Assembly (NCBI GenBank): GCA_022316685.1
Contig: JAKJHU010000036.1
Span: forward strand, 5,095,036-5,159,035
Source of the DNA: Progne subis subis
Taxonomy: Eukaryota; Chordata; Aves; Passeriformes; Hirundinidae
Direction of reading: 5' to 3'
DNA length: 64,000 nucleotides
Shown here: piece after piece, positions 44,263 to 56,984 of the stretch
Layout of the letters: every line of letters starts with the position of its first letter
Numbering within the stretch: position 1 is the first letter of the stretch
Made by a program: the position numbers and the translations under genes
Notes under the pieces: generated by a model
Database searches by the model: none
What the model was told of the DNA's origin: nothing
The model's input: only the letters and a program-made list of their open reading frames with translations

Positions 44263-45311
44263 CATTTCAGGATCATTGTCTACCATTATTTGCTGTGTAG
44301 TCAATCTGCTTGGGTTTTTTGCCTGGACTTGAATTCATTCAGCTTCTTGTCTGGCCCACACTCTGAGATACTACAATTCCTATTTCCTCCCATTTGATCC
44401 ACTATTGTTGCTTGACTAATGACTTCCACATTAGTTGTTCTTGTGATAGTTGGTATACCTGAGGTTTGGATCCTTAGATGTCAATTAAACACCTGCACCC
44501 CCAGAAATAAGTAGTCTCAGTGTTAGTCTTTGAGTAACTTGTATATTCCCATGATTTTTCATACTGACAAATATGTATATACCTATGTATAGGCTTCTAT
44601 ACTTACAGTCATGGACTGGACCGAGGCTACAAACCAGGTTACTGCGGTGTATCACCCCTTACTGCACAGCTGGATTAACTGGATAAAAAATGTGGAATTC
44701 TGCTAACTTGTATAGCTCTTTGCTTTTCTTCTTGCTTTCTAGAAGGCTTTTCTTGCTCACCCCCTCTAGACCAAGTATCCCAAGGGGATACCTTCCTCGG
44801 CCTGACGTTTTATTGTGTATGCCTTTAGAAAACTTCCTGTTTCTGAATAGGAAGAGGCAACTTACATCCCCTGCACACTGAAAAATAAGTACTGATATTT
44901 AATTAATGCTTTTATACATTAAGAATAATGCTTTGAATTACTAGACATATATTATGGTATATACAAATGCAACCTCAGATCACCCTGAATGTTGCAACAT
45001 CAGTTCAAAATAAATAAACTAGAAGATATAATCACTCTGTATTTATATGAATATAAAATAATATAAAATATGTTATTAATTATTCTGTTTATATAAATTA
45101 AAGCAGGAAGACTAAGGTTTAAAAATCAGCCAGACAATAAATTCCTGTTATTCCTGTATGGAAGAACAACTCCTTGGGTTAGTAAAATTAGTATTTCAGC
45201 GGCATCAGTCATGTGTTGTATCACTTACATGGTGTGTTTGTGTCAGTTAGTAACTTTTAAATTGATGATGAATTCTAGGTACAAACCTTAAACTGAGGTT
45301 CCCTTTTCACA
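44263..45311. other. AT-rich non-coding stretch
   Basis: Nothing recognised; very AT-rich at about 44990-45110. Confidence 0.5.
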
Positions 45312-46680
45312 GAATCACAGAATCATAGAATCATGAAATCATAAAATGGATTGGTTTGGAAAGAACTTCTAAAGGCCATCCAGTCCAATGATCTTGCAAT
45401 GAGCAGGGACATCTTCAACTACACAACGTTGCTCAGAACCCCAGCCAAATCTAACTTTGGATATTTTGGGGATGGGGCATCTACCACCCCTCTGATCAAT
45501 CTATTCTGGTGTTGCACCACCCCTCATCATAAGAAAATTGTTCCTTCTATATAGTCTGAATCTATCCTGTTTTTGTTTAGAACCATTATCTTTTGTCTTA
45601 TTGCAACACTCCCTGACTAAAAGCCTGTCTCCAATGAGCCCTGCAGCATTTCAGGAGATCATAAAATATCCTGAGTCAGAAGGTATGCACAAGGAACAGC
45701 CAGCCCAACTCCTGGGTCTACACAGGACAGCCCCAAGAATCACACCATGTGAAAAAGTATTGTCCAAAAGCTTCTTGAACTCAGGCAGATTTGATGGCAT
45801 GACTGTTTCTCTGGGGAGCCTGTTCCAGTAGAAGTGTAGAATGTTTTCCTGATATTTAACCTCAACATTCCATGACACAGCTTCAGGCCATTTCCTCAAC
45901 TAGGACCTCTTCAGATTCCCAAGACTGTTCAAAAATCATTGAGAGAGGCCTTGCAATGGCATAAGCCAGAGTTTTGAGTCTTCTGAGATGAATCCCATTG
46001 GGCACCATAAACCCATAGAGATATACCTACAGTAGTAGTTACTGAAAAAGTTCTTTTATCATTCTCATGGCCATAGTTCCCCAGCTCACGTCTCTGGGAC
46101 CCCTATAGCCCATCACTGGTGATGAAGAGTGAAGAGAAGAAAGCATTAAACACTTCTGCCTTTTCTGTGTCCCTATTTGTGAGGTGAATCCTCATCAAAT
46201 AACAGGTCAACCACCTAGTCCAGCCACTCCAATTACAGCCAGGGTCAGCTAGGGCAATCATCTTCTAAAAAAAAAAAGATATATTTCTTGTATTTCAGTT
46301 TGTGCCTAGTGCTCCTTGTTCTGTCACTGGGTACCATGGAAAAGATTCTGGTTCTCTCTTTTTCACTTCTTCCCAATCAGATATTTATTTGATGAGATCC
46401 CCCTTAAGACTTCTCTTCTGAAGGCTGAACAGTCCCAGCTCCTTCAGTATCCACTCATACATCAGGTGTTCCAATCCTTGACCATCTCCATGACCCTTCA
46501 CTAGATTTGCTTTATTGCATACATATCTCTGTTATACTGGGAACTCCAGAACTGGGCCCATTACTCCAGATGTGAGTGACGTGCTGAGCAGAGGTAAAGG
46601 ATTCCTGGCAATGTTCTTCCTAATGCAGCTAAGGATACTGTTGACCTTTCTTCCTTCAGAGCACATTTCTGACTCATTAA
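45312..46680 (-). mobile_element. CR1 LINE cluster: 3' end with terminal repeats, internally deleted
   Basis: At 45312-45342 the tandem caga-atcata/atcaca units are the CR1 terminal direct repeats, giving a 3' end for a minus-strand element. 45345-45640 is 3' UTR-like ('ggccatccagtccaatgatcttgc'). At 45650-45900 a second CR1 block starts ('atcataaaatatcctgagtcagaagg', 'cacaggacagccccaagaatcacaccatgtg', 'ctggggagcctgttccag'). 45900-46010 jumps to an internal CR1 segment ('gacctcttcagattcccaagactgttcaaaaatcattgagagagg'). 46100-46200 and 46300-46680 are further minus-strand CR1 pieces ('aggctgaacagtcccagctccttcag', 'gaactccagaactgggccca'). At least two copies and large internal deletions are implied. 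Confidence 0.88.
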
Positions 46681-49600
46681 TTTGATTTTACACTGGGATG
46701 CTTAGTTAAGAATTTAATTTATTTAAATATGGTGTCTTACTGATTGGTGATAAAACTAATGAACAACTTATGTTTTTCTTCCAAATTGAAATGAGGGCTC
46801 TGAGACATATGCATTACTGTTTACAATCAGCTGTATTTTATGTCAGGGTTTTTTTTTGGGGGGCGGGGTTGGTGGTTGGTGGTTTTTTTGTTTGTTTGTT
46901 TATTTTTTAACTTTCAAAGGATGTCAGCATCAGGGGAATTATATAACATGCATGACCTTAATGAACCATGCATGGCCCACAGGTTTTAGCTTTAATGTTT
47001 AATATGATGATTTGAGAAAGTTTTTATTACTCCATCTGTCTTTTTATTGACATGTTCCTGGACAGGTACATTTACCAGCAATAGCTATGAGGGTGGTCCC
47101 ATTGATGCCACGTCATCCTTGATGAACGAAGGCACATTGCAGACACATTTCAGAGGAGATGTTTTGGATTGGACAGAATGATATAAATATCAAGCTGCTG
47201 TCTTCACGCCTGTCACATAACACATCTTTCTTACATTAAAACATTTCTTTATCCTTAACATATCAATCACTCTTATTCCATCACTTGGGAATTCCTTACT
47301 AACCCATTCAAGACTGAAAATTGAAGTTACTCAGCTACTTATACTAGGAAAATGTATTAATAAAACAAACTAATGTGACATTATCTTTCTTCCCTGCATA
47401 TAACCAATATGAAATTTTTTGTTTCATGAAATCTATATATATGGATCGGAGATTTATTTTATTTTGCTTTTATTTTTCCTAAACAGGATGCAAAAAACAA
47501 AACTCTGAGCCCAGCCTTGTCAGTATTTTACTGACAGCATGAAATTGTCTTGCTGTCCCAAAGGTTAATAAGAAAAAAATCTCTTATCAGACATCCAAGA
47601 AAATGCAAAATTATCACAACAGAAAGCAATATTCTTTCATTCTCTAATAATAAACAGTGCACGTTGCTACAGGAAACAAATGTACCCAACTGAATAGATA
47701 AATCCATAAATAAGAGCTGACTTTTTGCTTTAGCCAAGAAACAAATTGAAAAATATTCTGCATGTGGCTGAAGCCAAACTGTGTTAGCAATTGTGAGATT
47801 TACTGGAAAACACACTGCTTTTAGTGGTCCTTTAGCCCTATCCACTAACACATTGTGGAAACATAATAGAAAGCAAACCTCTGGTTGAAGAGCTCTCCAT
47901 TTTAAGACAAGAGCAACACTAAACACTGACAGACAGTATTTTCAGATTAACTTCATAACTAGAAAGAAAGCAGAAATTATTAGGATCCAATAAAAGGGTT
48001 CGCGCCCTTTCAGGAGGCCTTAGAGAAAATATATTGCCTAAGTCCAAAATGGTGTTGCTGGGAAACCACTCAGTTGCTGCTTAGCTTTGGAATTTTATAA
48101 ACTTTGCAATGCAACCCTCTACTTCCTGGTAGTGGGAAGTGAGAGGTTTTTTCTGGGTACCTTTTGAAAGAAATGTGTGAACCCTGATAGTGCTCAAGGA
48201 TCAGGGTTATAGTTCATATTTTCAGGGAAGGCTTCAGTGCATTCAATGCTGAGTACATCATGTGTCGTCATGAATTCATCTGGGTAGAGAGGCAATATGC
48301 TGGATGCACTCTGTTCTCAGTGTTTTCTTAGAGAACAGTCTGTTTCATATTGCATTTGCAGGGCAGCAAAATGCCTTCCCAGGGCCTGTTCAAATTTGCC
48401 AAACTCCTGCCTGAGACTTTCAGTGCTTATCTTTGGGCAGATGTCTAAATGCCCAGAGTTGAGGAATCCCAAGCAGCTGGCAAAAGGCAACTCAAAAAGA
48501 AACAACTGAATATCTATCATCTGAACCCTGAGTCTTTGCTTTATCTTCAATCATCTGAATTCTCAATGCATATAGGTCTTAAAAAGGTCAGAACTGATTT
48601 TCTGTCATGAAAAGTCTGATAGATCTTCTTTTCGATTAAAAGGTTTTATTTAATTTTAGATTTCTCACTTTGATAAGGCACTTTTACTTTCATTTGATTT
48701 TAATTTTCTGGTATTCTGCTTCTCAGCTTCATTTAGCATTAAAGAAAACACTAAACAAGCTATCAGGAATCATTCTGAACTTTCAATAATATATGCAAAA
48801 AAAAAGTCTTGTAATGCCAGAAATAACCTAGGAATTCACTTTACTAGTGTAAATACTTTTTTACCTTTAATGCAAATAAAGCATCTGAGCTTTTTCATCT
48901 ATAATTGTGATAGTTAACATTGTTATCACCCAAGAAATAAACAATTGTTTAAGGAAACGGGTGAGAGTGGTTCTCAGTGCTACTGTGCTGAGTCAGTCAT
49001 GCAGAACTAATTTCCTGGCTGTCTCTGAATGCACATAAAGCTGCTCTGTAGCTGCTGCTGACAATGAACTAGTGACTGGAAAAAGGAATCTTAAACACAG
49101 TCACATCTCTTGACTGTTAAAATCCTTTACACAAAGCATGCTGATCTAACGTACTGTTACTGTAGTAAGCAGCTTTTTTTTTTTTTTTTTGCTTGTTAGT
49201 AAAAGAAGTTTTAATACCTGAAGCTGTTGCTAAGTAACCAACTGCTTCCAAAATACATCTTTCATGATAATAAAACTGGTTTATTTTTCTGCTAATTAAT
49301 ATAGCTACATTGGAATTTCAACATTGGTATTGTGTAATGGGAAAAATACCCTAACAATACAAGATTGTCATGCATAACTGAGGATGTCTCATTCATGTGG
49401 GGAGCAGATTACAAGTCACTTAATCTGAAAACCTGTACTTGAATACGACGGCCCAGCAGTTTAGAAGCAAAATGCAAATAGAAGTAAGATGCTGGTGTGA
49501 AAAGGGACCTCCCCATTCTTTAGCTACATGATATGGTATAGAAAAAAAAGAACTGATACCTGTCGATAATATATGATACTTAGATAATTTTGCTCACAGA

Positions 49601-51943
49601 TATTTTTTTCTTCCATAAACAAATTGTTTGAATGGTGTTTCAATGCAAAGATGGTCAGAACCAAAAAAAAATCCAAAAGAAAAGACTAAATGCATTCATC
49701 TATGCAGATTAACTAAGACTGCAAGAAAACAGAAGATGCCCAGAAGTAGCAATAGTGTCTATGTCGATGTAGTGCTATTCTTCAAATAAACTTAAATGGC
49801 TGCAAGAAGAAGGTGGGAGGAGAATGCACTCAGATCCGAGTTTGCAGTGTAACAGCCCACACAGGGATGTAAATGAAGATTTGGACACAGGATTTGCTCA
49901 GCGAAGCAGAAGGTTTTACTGCCCTCTAGTAAAATGCAGTTATGAAACTGTCTTTTAAATGTATGCATGCTGAGTAAACCATTTCAGTTATTGTTACTGA
50001 AAATGTGATTAGTCTTGGATTGTCATCTCATTGTTTCCATAGTCAAAAAACAAAACATTTATGTTCAATCTAGAATGAATTATTTTTGAATTAAAGAAAA
50101 TAAAAATAACAAAGCACAAAAGCAAGGTCTCTGTGGCTGCATCTGCATGAACAAATCTCATGCCAAATTTTCAGCACTGTTATTAGGAAAAGACTAAGTG
50201 GTAGCACAGTGCAAAAATTCCTGAGTCCTAACTACAGGGGAACTCACTCTGTTGCTAGCGTTGTATCAGCACTGAATTAGCAGCTCAAGAGTAAGCATGA
50301 TTTGTGTCCTTTAATTTCTGCCAGCAGCAACTCTGAGAATTAAATGGCAGGAGAACTCTGTACCTAGTGCTACAGAGAACTGGAAGGTAAGTTGCAGGGA
50401 AGCTGTAGATGTTTAACAGCATGACACAAAGGAAAAAAAGAACTGAAATCGTGGAGTTGTTGCCATGCGCATAGCTGTTCCATGCAGTGCTGTACCACTG
50501 GATTGTTCCTAACAAGGATGGCATGAAAGGATGTGTGAGGCTGTCATTGTAAAAAGCCCGACACTGACGGTGATTGTTGTAACTGTGTACACTGTGACTT
50601 GTTAGGCAGTGCAGGATCTGCCTCTCAAACAAGAGCAGGAGAAGTGCTTGGGAAAGGGCAAGTACTAACTGCAGCCTCACAAAGTACCTAGTGCATTTTT
50701 CCCTGCATCTTGCTTTTCTTTTTCTCTTTCTCTCTTTCTGTCTTTCTTTCTCTCCTTCTTTCTTGCTCTGTTTTTCTCCTCAAATGTAAAGCATAAAACT
50801 GGCAGGTTTTTTAGAAGCCACATGTGCCTTCTGGGGAAACTATATTTTCAATTTTCAACATTAGTCACTGAAAAGTGCAAATATCCTGTCAATCTTATTG
50901 CTGCATTTGTTTAAAGGAATATTCAATCTCCATATATTCTTGTTTATATAGCTCCATAAATATTCAAATACTTGGGGAAAATGAGGCTACAAATGGGGAC
51001 ATAATTCTAAAGTAAATATAAATTAAAATAAACATTAAGAAATAGAAAGAGTTTACATTCATTCATAGGAAAGCTCCAAGTAATGGGTAATGTAGCTTAC
51101 TTCTCCTACCTCTTGCGTCCCTCTGCTAGGGACAGGGAATGCCAGGGGCAATATCTTGTGCAAGGACCATCACTGGGGAGGGACTTTCCAACCTGTGATG
51201 CTATCTTTGCATACTCTCTCAAGGCCAACACATAACTTGAATCTAGAAACTCAGTTTCTATCTTGGACATTGGTGGTGGTCAGGGATCAGAGAACCCCAG
51301 CTGATTTCCTGACCTTTTCTCTTAAGGTCTGCTGGGATGTGGGTGAGAAATCAATCTCTCAGTGCTCCAGTACTTTGTTCAATGCAGGAACAGATGCAGA
51401 AAAAAACATAGCATTTTTTATGACATAGAGACTCTTAGGTCATTTTCTAATCCAAATTCATGCATTCCTACAAAGAGGTCTGGAAGGGGCTGGGGGAGAC
51501 AAATTGATGCAAGCTTCATACAGAAAGCAGAATAATTTGTACCTCAGTCATTGTTGACAAATGCTGACACTAACTACCATGTCCTTGAAAACCTCAAATA
51601 GCAGCTACTCCAGGTACTCCAAGGTCTTTTCTGTCTTCATTAGGTAAGATCCCTGATGAATCTTTACTTTTAACTGCTCTCCTGTTTGCAAGCTACTTTC
51701 CTCTTTAACTGATTGACTGAGTCCTGCTCCCTTAAAGGCCCTTTTACATTTAATTCTCCTAAGGATTTATGCTCCAAAAGAATATGGAGAAAAAATGTTT
51801 TGTTTGAGCTTCCTGGAAATACTAACCTTACTTTTTAAACACCTACTTTAATTTAAGATATATTTTTGCCCTTTCACTCAAACTTTCTTAAATAAGAGAA
51901 CGCAGTCTATTGGTTTTCATTTAAAAATTATTTTTAGTATGTA
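46681..51943. other. Non-coding stretch
   Basis: No gene recognised. Simple-sequence parts: a G/T-rich tract at about 46850-46905, a T run at about 49170-49190 and a pyrimidine tract of CTTT/CTCT repeats at about 50705-50775. Several frames of 60-130 codons exist, but none has a domain, start context or conserved-looking composition. Confidence 0.45.
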
Positions 51944-51949
51944 TAATTA
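51944..51949. repeat. Target-site duplication taatta, left copy
   Basis: Six bases identical to 52630-52635, flanking the solo LTR. They are AT-only, so chance is somewhat more likely, but the position is exact at the right end. Confidence 0.7.
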
Positions 51950-52629
51950 TATTGCAGTGTCCCTCACGCCTGGCAGGCGTGCAGGCTAGCTCAGTTCTGC
52001 ACTGCCACAACGAGGATCGGTCGGGGTTACAGGCAGGGCGAGTAACCTCCTCCCGGTAGGTTCTTGGTTCCCCACACAGGAGAGTGGATCTGATGGAGTT
52101 GCGACTGCGGTGACGGAAAAAGGGTCGACTCTCTTTAGGCAGGGTAGAGGGTAGTTTATTAAGGGGAGTCCAGCAAAGAGCTCCACCTCAGACCACTGCT
52201 GCCCAGAGAGAGCAGAGATCAAAGCTTGACAGCCACTTATAAATGGGGGAGGGCTGACAACGGGTCAGCCAACCAGGGAACACGGGGGTGGTAACAGGGG
52301 GTGTCAACTTCTGAACCATTGACAAATCACAGAAGGGTAGGAGGGGATTCCCCAGGCACCAGCCTATCACTCGACGCCTCTCCTGGATCTTTCCAGAATC
52401 CAGGGAAGGGTCTCCAAGTGACAGACAGGGCGACCAAGAGGAGAGAGGGGGATTGACAGGGACAGGTGCAGGGAAGGAATGATTGACATAAAACGTTTGG
52501 TTATATTACCAACTCATACGGGGGAAAACTATTACAGAACACAGGGGGGTACAGTGGACTGTACCATTACAAAAATAACTTATAAATCTTACAAAAATAA
52601 CTTAATAAAACAACTCTCGCACCACTACA
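51950..52629 (-). mobile_element. Solo LTR related to the 8.2-kb provirus
   Basis: The 680-bp element ends cgcaccactaca on the plus strand, like the provirus LTR (tgcaccactaca), preceded in both by taataaaaca. Shared features on the minus strand are the U3 start TGTAGTGGTGC, a gaatgattgacataaaac block (gatgattgacacaaaac in the provirus), a TATA element cccccatttataagtg at about 52238, and a poly(A) signal (tttatt on plus) at about 52156. The left end reads ta instead of tg, perhaps one mutation. No internal viral genes are present, so this is a recombined solo LTR, older than the provirus or from a sister family. Frames at 51986-52370 are chance. Confidence 0.87.
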
Positions 52630-52635
52630 TAATTA
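52630..52635. repeat. Target-site duplication taatta, right copy
   Basis: Directly follows the terminal ACTACA of the solo LTR and matches 51944-51949. Confidence 0.7.
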
Positions 52636-55600
52636 CACTGCATTGTGCATGTGACAGGTCATTTGACCTTCCATTGTACATTAGTAGCATTATTTATTAA
52701 CCTTTTGTTGGTTTATTTTTCTGGTACTGTGAGCATATTTGGGGAGGTTGAGCTACATGAGCACTTGTTCAGATTTATTTCCTTTGAATTTTGTACAGTT
52801 AGTAGGCTGTGTTAGTGCTGTTTCATGTGTATGAAAGAAACTTACTCTTGTAATTAGGCACTTAGATAAAAATACCTTCCATGATTTGTGAGTGCATGTT
52901 AGACAGATTTGTAATCTTATATTTCACCTGAGTTCTGAAAGGACCAAATGTGCAATGGTGAAAAATAAAGACTTCAGAGAGCCCTCTAGATAGGTAATAC
53001 AGCCACAGCTGTCACTATATTTTCCTTTCAGATTCTTGTTAATAGCAGAAAAATATTTTGTTCATAGCTCCATTCTGAAATATGGCCCGTATGTCTATTT
53101 GTAGTATGCAGTAAAGAAAGAAGCTGCATGCTTGCAGCTAAAAGAGGGATAGGTATAAGCATCTTAAGTGAAAAAGTCTTAATTTGTTTTAATTTAAAGT
53201 CAGGACCTGAATAATATGCTGATAAAATGCACTGTTGAAGCTTGGATGTCTTTATTTAGTTGCATTATTTTTAGAAGTCACTTTTGTTTGCCGTTCCTAA
53301 TCTAATTTGTATTTCTGTCCCTTTTCCGCAAAACCCAAATTCTGTAAGTAGAATTTTTTTTTTTTTTTTTTTTCTTTTTGTAATAATGGAGGAGAGTTCT
53401 AAGAAATTACAGAAATATTTTAAATTACATTGTGACCACAGTGTGGCACATGTATTTCTTGTTCCTGGAGATCCCAGAGTTTCTAAGTTCTCAACAAATC
53501 AAATTGTGTGACAAGGCTGTAACTAGATCTGAATGAAAAATAGGATTCTATCAACATGTTAAAATTTTCCTATCATGAATCATATGAAATTACAGGCTTT
53601 GGAATTTTTTTAGAAAAATAAAAGTGCATGGAGCTTGCCTTCTGTTTTCCTGTTTGATGCATAATCCAGAGTTTCCCATTCAGACTTGATTCACAATCTT
53701 GTCCTCGTAAGCCATCTCCTGTGTGAACATTTGATGAGGAAGGCCCTGGAGTGTAAATGGCAAAGTGCATACTTACATGTCTGCTATGCCTGATTTAGAC
53801 CAGAACAGTGATTTTCAGCCTTTGCTGTATAGACCCCTGTGGTTTTCAGGAAAAAAACCCAGCAAATAAAAGCCAGCTTCCCATATGCTGTAGAACTCTA
53901 CAGACATGTGACATTTTTGAAAGGATCCACATCTCCTTTGGGAAATTTATGGAGGGGTAAACAAACTGAAAGGAGCTGAAAAACTCTGACTAGAAATTTG
54001 GGTTAGTCACTCTCAATGGTTACTTAGTTCTCATGCTGTTTGGAAGCTCAGGTGTTTTTTTGGATGAAATTGTTTCTCTTCATAGGAGGGATTAAGTATT
54101 CACTGAATGGGTGAGGCAAAGGGTGTCTTTAAAATCCCTGTAAAATATAGTTATGGAATTATTTAGACAAAGTTGAACAGCTGAAGAGCTTAAGCAGATG
54201 TTTAGAGCTTAGAGGTGGTTGTATTATTTTTATTTCTTTTTTTTTTTTTTTTAATCAATGCTCCACAATAATAATAATTATAAATCTTCTACAAGACAAG
54301 AGAATGATGAAAATTAAATCACTTCCAAGAAACTGGTGAGATTAAGCTTTCTGTATATTTATGAATCCTGAAAAAATAGTTGGATGAAATCAGCATCACC
54401 AACTCACTCTTGTTGTTCTCCCTCATACTGTGAGTCTTTACGAATCAGTAGCAAAAATAGGAATGATTGAATCAGTGAAGCTGTGAACATTACAAGATGC
54501 ACACTCCAACAAACACAAAATGCGTGAGTGCCTGATGAGCATTAGGAAATCTGTCACTATGAACAATTGAAGATGACAAGTTTAAATAGACCGAGGAATT
54601 CCAGTGTTAACTTACTTTCAAACAAAATATTTTCAAAATTGTCATGATCACTTTTTTTTTTTTTTTTAAACAGAGGATTAGCTGTGTGAAAAATAAGTTT
54701 ATTTAAATTCCTTTTATGTAAGTGAAGAAGAAAAAGATTCTGGGAAAACCATTAAAAATGGACACAAGAGCATTTGTGCACTGATCACTTTCTCTTTATT
54801 TTTGCTATAACTTTCAAGAACACCTTTCCATACGCATTGCTGGATTAGTAACCCAATATTACAGCCTCTCATGGGGTACTGATGGTGCCTTGGCTAAGAA
54901 GTCCTCAGTTTTCTGTTGTTTTCTTGAAAATAAGAGATTGCTCTATTCTTGAAAAGTCCACTGTTTTCATAAATAACTTGTGAGAGTCTTATGTGAGAAT
55001 GATTCTATACTGAAAGAGTTCAAGCCCTGCAGAGACACCCCATGAGGCAGCTTCAGGAGCATCTACCATGCTGGCTTTCACAGCAAAGTGGCAAGCATTG
55101 GGAGTGATCATTAAAGGTATTAGAAGCAGTTTGCCCCCACAGTATTTCGGTTTGTGAGTTGCTTTAGCTGGTTTAATTTTACAGAGAAGAAGGTGGGAAA
55201 TGACGATGAGGGCTAAGGAGAATGGGACTGTCTTTCAGTAGGCAGATGGATTATTTGGAAGGAAGAATAAAAACTGTATTTTTTGAAAGCAACTCTAAGC
55301 TTCAGGGAACCAGGGAAATTGTCTTCTGTTCTATTTGTGGGCATAGTCTCATCTGCAATATATTTAAATATGAGTACCCCTTTAGAACATAACTTCTGCT
55401 CATTTAGCTATCTAAGTAGTTTTGTTGATTTTAGTTGTTAACGTAAATGGTAAAAGCAGAATACCAAGGAAATCTTTGTAGAAGATTGTCTGTGAATGTA
55501 ATAAGGGTAAAGTGTCAGAAGGTAGGTTTCTGTCTTCCTTAACATTTAGTATATTCTAGCATAAACACTTTGTAAATTACCTGTGCACTTTCATATTTCA

Positions 55601-56754
55601 ACTTTCTTACTTATACTGCATGTTAGATGGAAGTGCTAACTTTAAAATTAGTCATCGTAATGTGCAAAGCACTGCAAAAAGATGGATGTTTTGAACATAA
55701 CAGGCTTTACATTAAACTCCAGCACAGATTAGATGAAGTGTGGAATTATGTCTAATACTCTTAAGGGGTTTTAGTGATCAAACACACAGTAGATCTATGC
55801 TGACATTAGGTCTAGCACATCTAAAAAACACATGATAGACATCCAGCATCCTACAGACCTGCAGTTCTACTGGTTTATGTTTAAACTCCTATAATGTAAA
55901 AATATTGACTGAAAAATCCCATTTCTTTATAGTCAACAGTAACTCCAGTGTTGTTTCTGGGCAGTCCTGTCCTTGTGTATTTCAAAGACTGCATGCTGTA
56001 TGTATTTGCTGCAATACTGTGTAGCCCTCTTACAGTGTAAGTAAACTGATACTTGCATATGTGCTAAAAATATTTTACCTTCACCATAGGACTTTGATGT
56101 GAAGTCTGTTATGATAATGTATGAAAGTCTATACATTTATATACAGTCTATGCAGTCTATACAGTTCTACACAGTCTATACAAGTAATATTCCATTTTTT
56201 GAGAGATTTAAATTAATTTGTTTTAAGGACCACTGATTTGCCAGTGTTCACTTACCACAGAGGAATGCTTTTCCCTATCCACAGTATGGATTTAATCTCA
56301 GTAATTTTATTCTCCTAGACTATTTCATAAGATAAGGAGAGGTATCTAAACCCTGGCATCTAAGACAGATAAACCCCTGCCTGAAAGCTCCTGTCTCTGT
56401 CCAGGACTAGTCAGCCTAAGTTAAGTGAGATGAATCTTCTCTACAATATGGAGGGCAGCAACAGCAGAGATCCCTAAAGATGGGAAGTGCTCCTCATGCC
56501 TGCAGAGGAATCTGAGAACTATTTTTGCTGTCAGAAGTCACAGCGAATAGTTCAGTATGGTTACATACACTGCCTAATGAAAAACTGGTAAGTTTGAGTT
56601 GCAAACAGATCAATTTTAATTAATGAACTAGGTGTGAGTTTTCATAGGAAAGGATGAAATTAAATAACCATTTTTTACTAGTAGTCAGGCTGCATGAAAA
56701 AATAGCGCTGCCATCAATGAATATGTGCATTTTAGACATTTATGAAGTTGGTGG
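52636..56754. other. AT-rich non-coding stretch
   Basis: Nothing coding recognised. T runs lie at about 53349-53372, 54236-54253 and 54652-54667. A degenerate tandem of acagtctat-like units lies at about 56125-56182. Confidence 0.5.
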
Positions 56755-56780
56755 GGTTTTTTTGTTGTTTTTGTTTTTGT

Positions 56781-56815
<35 letters not shown>

Positions 56816-56899
56816 TTTTGTTTTGTTTTGTTTTGGGTTTTTTTTTTTTTTTGTGTGTGTGTGTGTGTGTATTTTGTTTTGTTTTGTTTTTTTTTTTAA
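56755..56899 (+). repeat. Long T-rich tract with (GTTTT)n and (GT)n
   Basis: About 145 bp of nearly pure T/G: a T run of about 35 (56780-56814), GTTTT units, another T run, nine GT units (56853-56870), then GTTTT again. The two 81-codon frames with Phe runs are artefacts. Confidence 0.92.
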
Positions 56900-56984
56900 T
56901 TCTGCAGCCTTATTATGTAAGGTAAAACAAACAGAAAAAACAAATAGAATCTATGCAGCAAAGTTTCAGTGTCTGGGGGCTGTG

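Noticed and set aside
47528..47926. 132-codon minus-strand frame with hydrophobic stretches
   Set aside because: Hydrophobicity follows from T-rich DNA; no start context, no neighbours and no recognised family.
50285..50680. 131-codon minus-strand frame
   Set aside because: No domain or context; composition typical of random AT-rich sequence.
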